A DNA stretch of 20,624 bases from Oceanococcus sp041624435 (GTDB lineage: Bacteria > Pseudomonadota > Gammaproteobacteria > Nevskiales > Oceanococcaceae): assembly GCA_041624435.1 (NCBI GenBank), contig JBFJVB010000047.1, positions 1-20,624 of the forward strand, given 5' to 3'. Below the pieces are notes generated by a model. The model saw only the letters and a program-made list of their open reading frames with translations, did not search any database and was not told the DNA's origin. The translations under genes were made by a program, and so were the position numbers. Of this stretch, positions 17,289 through 20,624 are shown one piece after another. Each line of letters begins with the position of its first letter. The first letter of the stretch is position 1.

Positions 17289-17310
17289 CCCGCCCGGCAA
17301 CTCCCTGCAC

Positions 17311-18168
17311 TCAGGCGAAGACGATGGTCTTCAAGCCGTTGATCATGACCCGATGTTCCACATGCCAGCGCACCGCACGAGCCAGCACGCGAGCTTCGAT
17401 CTCACGTCCCTGATGCACCATTTCCGTGGCGCAGGTCGCGTGCGTCACCCGGGCCACGTCCTGCTCGATGATCGGACCTTCGTCCAGATCGGCGGTGGCG
17501 TAATGTGCCGTCGCGCCGATCAGCTTCACGCCTCGCGCGTGGGCCCGATGATAGGGCCGCGCCCCCTTGAAACCGGGCAGGAAGGAATGGTGGATATTGA
17601 TGCAACGCCCTTCCAGCTGGGCGCACAAGTCCGGGGACAGAATTTGCATGTAACGGGCCAGCACCAGCAGGTCCACCTGTTCATCGGCCAGCAGCTGCGC
17701 CAGGCGTGCTTCCTGTTCGGCTCGCGTCGCCGCAGTCACCGGCAGGTAGTGGTAAGGCAGCCCATACCATTGCGTGAGTCGCCGCATGTCCGGGTGATTC
17801 GACACCACCCCGACGATTTCGGTCGGCAGCAGTCCGCCATGCCAGCGGTGCAGCAGATCGTTCAGGCAGTGACCCTGCTGCGAAACCGCGATCAGGGTGC
17901 GCAGCGGCCGGGCCAGAGCATGCAGCCGCCAGTCCAGCTGCAGCCCGCTGGCCACCGGCCGCAGCGCCTCCCGCAGCGCAGCTTCACTCAGACCCGCCGG
18001 ACTTTGCAGGTGAATCCGCACGAAAAACCCCCGCGTTTCCTCGTCGCCAAACTGGGCCGCATCGCGAATATCACAGCCCTGCTCGAACAGGCAGGTGCTG
18101 ACCGCCGCGATGATCCCGGGCCGGTCCTCGCAGCGCAGGCTGAGCACATATTCGCCGGTCGGCGCCAT
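17311..18168 (-). CDS. purU: Formyltetrahydrofolate deformylase
   Basis: A 285-residue cytoplasmic enzyme that hydrolyses 10-formyltetrahydrofolate to tetrahydrofolate and formate, supplying formate for PurT-type purine synthesis and balancing one-carbon pools. Residues 1-85 form an ACT regulatory domain (YVLSLRCEDRPGIIAAVS). The formyltransferase domain follows, with catalytic residues N191 and H193 in INIHHSFLPGFKGA and D229 in ADLDEGPI. The 38-residue spacing from Asn to Asp matches the N106/H108/D144 set of GAR transformylase, and the length matches known PurU proteins. The ATG at 18168 shares its first base with the stop of the phosphodiesterase gene upstream (TGATG), implying translational coupling. 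The open frame continues upstream to 18258, but that part lies inside the neighbour and does not resemble PurU. Confidence 0.95.
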   Translation of the reverse strand: MAPTGEYVLSLRCEDRPGIIAAVSTCLFEQGCDIRDAAQFGDEETRGFFVRIHLQSPAGLSEAALREALRPVASGLQLDWRLHALARPLRTLIAVSQQGHCLNDLLHRWHGGLLPTEIVGVVSNHPDMRRLTQWYGLPYHYLPVTAATRAEQEARLAQLLADEQVDLLVLARYMQILSPDLCAQLEGRCINIHHSFLPGFKGARPYHRAHARGVKLIGATAHYATADLDEGPIIEQDVARVTHATCATEMVHQGREIEARVLARAVRWHVEHRVMINGLKTIVFA

Positions 18169-19079
18169 CAGCGAATCGGCGCCGGGCAGCCGCTGGTCGT
18201 GGTGGTCAGCAGCGTCCGGTAACGGTCCGGGAAATTCGTGAACGCGCCATCCACACACAACGCCAGCATCCGCTCCAGGTCTTCCACCCGGTTGACGGTA
18301 TAGGGGTGGACCGCCAGGCCCAGCTCATGGGCAGCCTCGACCAGGCTGGCGTCCAGATCCTGCAAGGCGGGACCGATCCCGATCGCATAGCTGATCGCGC
18401 CCAGACCCAAGGGCCCACCCCCTTCCGGCAACAGCTGGATCAGCGGCACCGCAGGGTCGAGCGCATGCATGGTCAGCAGCGAGCTGGGAATGAATGACTG
18501 CACCAGAACCTGATGGCGCTCGACCATACCCTGATAGAGCCCGTGGGCCTTGATCAGATCGAGCAGGCCTTGCTCCACGTTCTGGGTGGTAGAGACATTG
18601 GGTTTGATCTCGATGTAGTAATTGGCGCTGCGACCGTAGCGGGCAAACACCTCGTCCAGGGTCGGCATGCGCAGACCTACGAAGGCCGGATCGGCGCGTT
18701 CCGGGTAGGTCTCGTTGAACCAGCTGCCGATGTCACAGGTTTTGAGTTGCGCCAGGGTCTTGTCGCTGACCCGACCGCTGCAATTCTCCTTCGGACCTCG
18801 AGCCGTCCGGTCCAGGGTGTCATCATGGACCACGACCAGGACGCCATCGGCGGTTGGCAGCACGTCCTGCTCGATGTATTCCGCGCCCATGGCCAGGGCC
18901 AGATCGTAGGCGGCAAAGCTGTGCTCGGGTGCGTGGCCGGAAGCGCCCCGATGAGCCACGATTACCTGATCGGTGAGCAGAACCGCAGCCTCACCGAATG
19001 TCCCGCTGCGCGTGTCCGGCGCGCTTCCGCCACAGGCCTGCAGGCTCAAAGTCGCCAGCACAAATCCGCTAAATCGCAT
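18168..19079 (-). CDS. Glycerophosphodiester phosphodiesterase, predicted lipoprotein
   Basis: A 303-residue GDPD-family enzyme that hydrolyses deacylated phospholipids to glycerol-3-phosphate and an alcohol. The N-terminus (MRFSGFVLATLSLQAC) is a lipoprotein signal with lipobox LQAC, so C16 should be lipidated and the enzyme held in the periplasm, like GlpQ but membrane-anchored. Catalytic and metal residues are visible: AHRGASGHAPEHS (H43, R44, E52), YIEQD (E70, D72) and VHDDTLDRT (H85), with the later YIEIKP strand. PEHS replaces the more usual PENT. ATG 19079 has GGAG 8 nt upstream; the frame runs on to 19169, but an internal lipoprotein signal shows that the start is 19079. It lies 74 nt after yjbQ and overlaps purU by one base. 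No glycerol-3-phosphate transporter gene is nearby. Confidence 0.93.
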   Translation of the reverse strand: MRFSGFVLATLSLQACGGSAPDTRSGTFGEAAVLLTDQVIVAHRGASGHAPEHSFAAYDLALAMGAEYIEQDVLPTADGVLVVVHDDTLDRTARGPKENCSGRVSDKTLAQLKTCDIGSWFNETYPERADPAFVGLRMPTLDEVFARYGRSANYYIEIKPNVSTTQNVEQGLLDLIKAHGLYQGMVERHQVLVQSFIPSSLLTMHALDPAVPLIQLLPEGGGPLGLGAISYAIGIGPALQDLDASLVEAAHELGLAVHPYTVNRVEDLERMLALCVDGAFTNFPDRYRTLLTTTTSGCPAPIR

Positions 19080-19153
19080 CCACCATTCTCCGTGTAGCCA
19101 TGACCCGGTGCGCTTGCCCGCGACCGGGCCGCACACGAGCACCGCAAAATTGA

Positions 19154-19603
19154 TCAAACCGCCGGCCACGCGCTCAATACCAGTTCGCGCCGGTGTGGCT
19201 GATGGCGATGTTCCCAGACAAACACCCCTTGCCAGGCCCCCAGGGCCAGACGCCCGTCCAGCAGCGGAATCGACAAGGAACTGGCGGTCAGCACGCTACG
19301 CACATGCGCAGCCATATCGTCCGGACCCTCCGCAGTATGCACAAAGCGAGGATCACCGTCCGCAACCAGGTCCGCCATGTAACGTTGCAGATCGACCAGC
19401 ACATCCGGATCGGCATTCTCGCACAGGATCAGTGACGCGCTGGTATGGCGGATGAACACATTGAGCAGGCCGGACTGCAGGCCGCAGCGCGCCAACCAGG
19501 CCTCCAGTTCGCTGCTGATCTCGACCAGGCTCCGGCCCCTGGTCTGCACCTGCAAGCGGCCCTGTGCGACACCGGCCGCACCGCTGCGTAACGGGTCGGT
19601 CAC
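19154..19603 (-). CDS. yjbQ: YjbQ/UPF0047 family protein
   Basis: A 149-residue small protein of the UPF0047 family, often annotated as a secondary thiamine-phosphate synthase because some members rescue thiE mutants; the real role is unsettled. All family blocks are present: RHTSAS (52-57), ENADPDV (62-68), EGPDDMAAH (92-100), LGAWQGVF (121-128) and EHRH (131-134). The conserved His and Glu residues are thought to bind metal. The start is GTG 19603, supported by a strong AGGAAAAGG about 4 nt upstream. It stands 28 nt after the glutathione S-transferase stop and 74 nt before the phosphodiesterase, on the same strand, so it is probably the second gene of the operon. Confidence 0.93.
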   Translation of the reverse strand: MTDPLRSGAAGVAQGRLQVQTRGRSLVEISSELEAWLARCGLQSGLLNVFIRHTSASLILCENADPDVLVDLQRYMADLVADGDPRFVHTAEGPDDMAAHVRSVLTASSLSIPLLDGRLALGAWQGVFVWEHRHQPHRRELVLSAWPAV

Positions 19604-19631
19604 CCGGCCTTTTCCTGGCAGGCCCCAGGCT

Positions 19632-20306
19632 TCACGCGGCCAGCGGCGAGTCGTACTTCAGACCGGCAAACACCTGCAGCTCCTGGGCCAGCACCTTCTG
19701 CATCGCCTCCAGCGCAAACACGCGTTGCACATAGGCCTGCAGATGCGGAGCGGTATCCGGCACGCTCTGACCGCAGTGATACAGGGCCAGCAACAGCCCG
19801 CCCACGGCCAGATCGGCCAGGCTCACCTGCTCACCCACCAGCCAGGTGCGGCCTTCGAGCTGCTTGTTCAGAAAGGCATAGATGACCGGCAACTCCTGAT
19901 TGATTGCCTTGTCGATATCGCTTTGCAGGGGTTCGCGCTGGAACACCCGTTTGGCCAGCACCACTTCGGCAAACAAATGCCCGCCAATGACCGGTGTCAT
20001 CACGGTATCGGCGTATTCTTCGAACCACAGCGCCCGGGCAAAATCGGCCCGACCACTCGGCAATAGCTTCGCGCCGTCGTGAAACCGGTTGAGGTAGTGC
20101 ACGATGACCGAGGAATCAGCGAAGCTGGCCTCGCCATCGGCAAAAGCCGGAATCTTGCCCAAAGGACTGGCCGCGCGAAACTCCGGATCATCGGCATGCG
20201 GGGCGGTCATGCGGTACTCGTGCTCGACGCCACAGTGCAGCAGGGCCAACCGCGCCTTGCGGCTGTACGGCGAAAATGGATGCGCAAATAAGATGGGCTT
20301 GGTCAC
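19632..20306 (-). CDS. Glutathione S-transferase family protein
   Basis: A 224-residue cytoplasmic protein with the two-domain GST plan. The thioredoxin-like N-terminal domain opens with KPILFAHPFSPYSRKARL, where S12, Y14 or S15 could activate glutathione. It continues with SPLGKIPAF, whose Pro is the cis-proline of the fold, and ADSSVIVHYL, the glutathione-binding Asp-Ser-Ser segment. The C-terminal domain is helical (WLVGEQVSLADLAVG is the typical N-capping region). The substrate cannot be told. I chose GTG 20306 because GAGGAG stands 6 nt upstream; TTG 20333 is in frame but lies before that ribosome-binding site. It is the first gene of the minus-strand operon that runs on to purU, so the promoter should lie between it and the REP elements. 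Confidence 0.92.
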   Translation of the reverse strand: MTKPILFAHPFSPYSRKARLALLHCGVEHEYRMTAPHADDPEFRAASPLGKIPAFADGEASFADSSVIVHYLNRFHDGAKLLPSGRADFARALWFEEYADTVMTPVIGGHLFAEVVLAKRVFQREPLQSDIDKAINQELPVIYAFLNKQLEGRTWLVGEQVSLADLAVGGLLLALYHCGQSVPDTAPHLQAYVQRVFALEAMQKVLAQELQVFAGLKYDSPLAA

Positions 20307-20356
20307 TGCGATCTCCTCGTGGCTGATCGGCAAAACAATAAACCATTTGACGCCGA

Positions 20357-20497
20357 TTCGCGGCTGAAGCCGCTCCTACAACAGCCCCACCGCCCCCGCG
20401 CCGGTATGTTGTGGTTCTGTGTAGGAGCGAGCGCCGCCTGTAGGAGCGAGCGCCGTGTGTAGGAGCGAGCGCCGCGCAGCAAGCTCGCGAATGGGCC
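20357..20497. repeat. REP-like composite repeat, unit 1
   Basis: A 141-bp unit opening with the perfect hairpin GCGGCT-GA-AGCCGC (20360-20373). CGCTCCTACA (20371-20380) is the exact inverse of TGTAGGAGCG (20420-20429), so the ends can pair. Three tandem 19-bp copies of TGTAGGAGCGAGCGCCG plus two bases run from 20420 to 20476, and GCGAGC/GCTCGC arms (20465-20470 and 20483-20488) close the unit. GTAGGAGCG-type palindromes are common REP elements in Pseudomonas and Xanthomonas relatives. No transposase (RAYT) gene is visible here. Confidence 0.85.
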
Positions 20498-20619
20498 TTC
20501 GCAGCTGAAGCCGCTCCTGCAACAGCCCCACCGCCCCCGCGCCGGTATGTTGTGGTTCTGTGTAGGAGCGAGCGCCGTGTGTAGGAGCGAGCGCCGCGCA
20601 GCAAGCTCGCGAATGGGCC
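20498..20619. repeat. REP-like composite repeat, unit 2
   Basis: A second, nearly identical unit of 122 bp directly following the first. It differs mainly by having two rather than three 19-bp TGTAGGAGCGAGCGCCG copies (20561-20598), which accounts exactly for the 19-bp length difference. Its opening hairpin has one changed base (GCAGCT for GCGGCT), and CTCCTGC replaces CTCCTAC. After it the sequence begins TTCGC again at 20620-20624, so a third unit may continue beyond the window. From the GST start to the end I see no gene. Confidence 0.85.
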
Positions 20620-20624
20620 TTCGC

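Noticed and set aside
20357..20624. Repeats at the right end as a CRISPR array
   Set aside because: The 19-bp copies are directly adjacent with no unique spacers, are partly palindromic, and fit REP elements; no cas gene is present.

Overview
The window is GC-rich, densely coded DNA that looks like a gammaproteobacterial chromosome. The gene set and the tandem GTAGGAGCG-type REP elements at the right end recall Pseudomonas, Xanthomonas or Nevskia/Solimonas relatives; I cannot name a genus. No rRNA, tRNA, insertion sequence, phage gene or CRISPR array is visible.

Region A (1-11360, + strand) is the most unusual part. Four genes overlap one another by 11-14 nt: a partial beta-rich protein, a secreted hydrolase-like protein, a 1871-residue exported protein with a TPR-like section and a C-terminal outer-membrane beta-barrel, and a 1420-residue membrane-anchored protein. 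The last one contains a recognisable PgsB/CapB-type (poly-gamma-glutamate synthase) Mur-ligase core behind HEAT-like repeats. My reading is an envelope-spanning system in a Gram-negative cell that makes a gamma-linked polyglutamate-like polymer at the inner membrane and exports it through a dedicated outer-membrane porin, by analogy with PgaA, BcsC and PelB for polysaccharides. The PgsC-type membrane partner is not in the window and may lie upstream of base 1.

Region B (11387-17288) is an alkane-oxidation neighbourhood. An AlkB alkane hydroxylase with a fused C-terminal rubredoxin lies on the minus strand, followed by a GAF/degenerate-GGDEF protein. An AraC-family regulator is divergent from alkB, and the gap between them holds two 15-bp direct repeats spaced exactly 21 bp apart, a likely operator. 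Downstream of the regulator on the plus strand lie a zinc-free MDR quinone oxidoreductase and a TauD-type Fe(II)/2-oxoglutarate dioxygenase.

Region C (17311-20306, minus strand) is a housekeeping-type operon read in the order glutathione S-transferase, YjbQ/UPF0047, a glycerophosphodiester phosphodiesterase lipoprotein, and PurU. The last two share one base at the stop/start junction. The final 270 bases hold two tandem copies of a REP-like unit.
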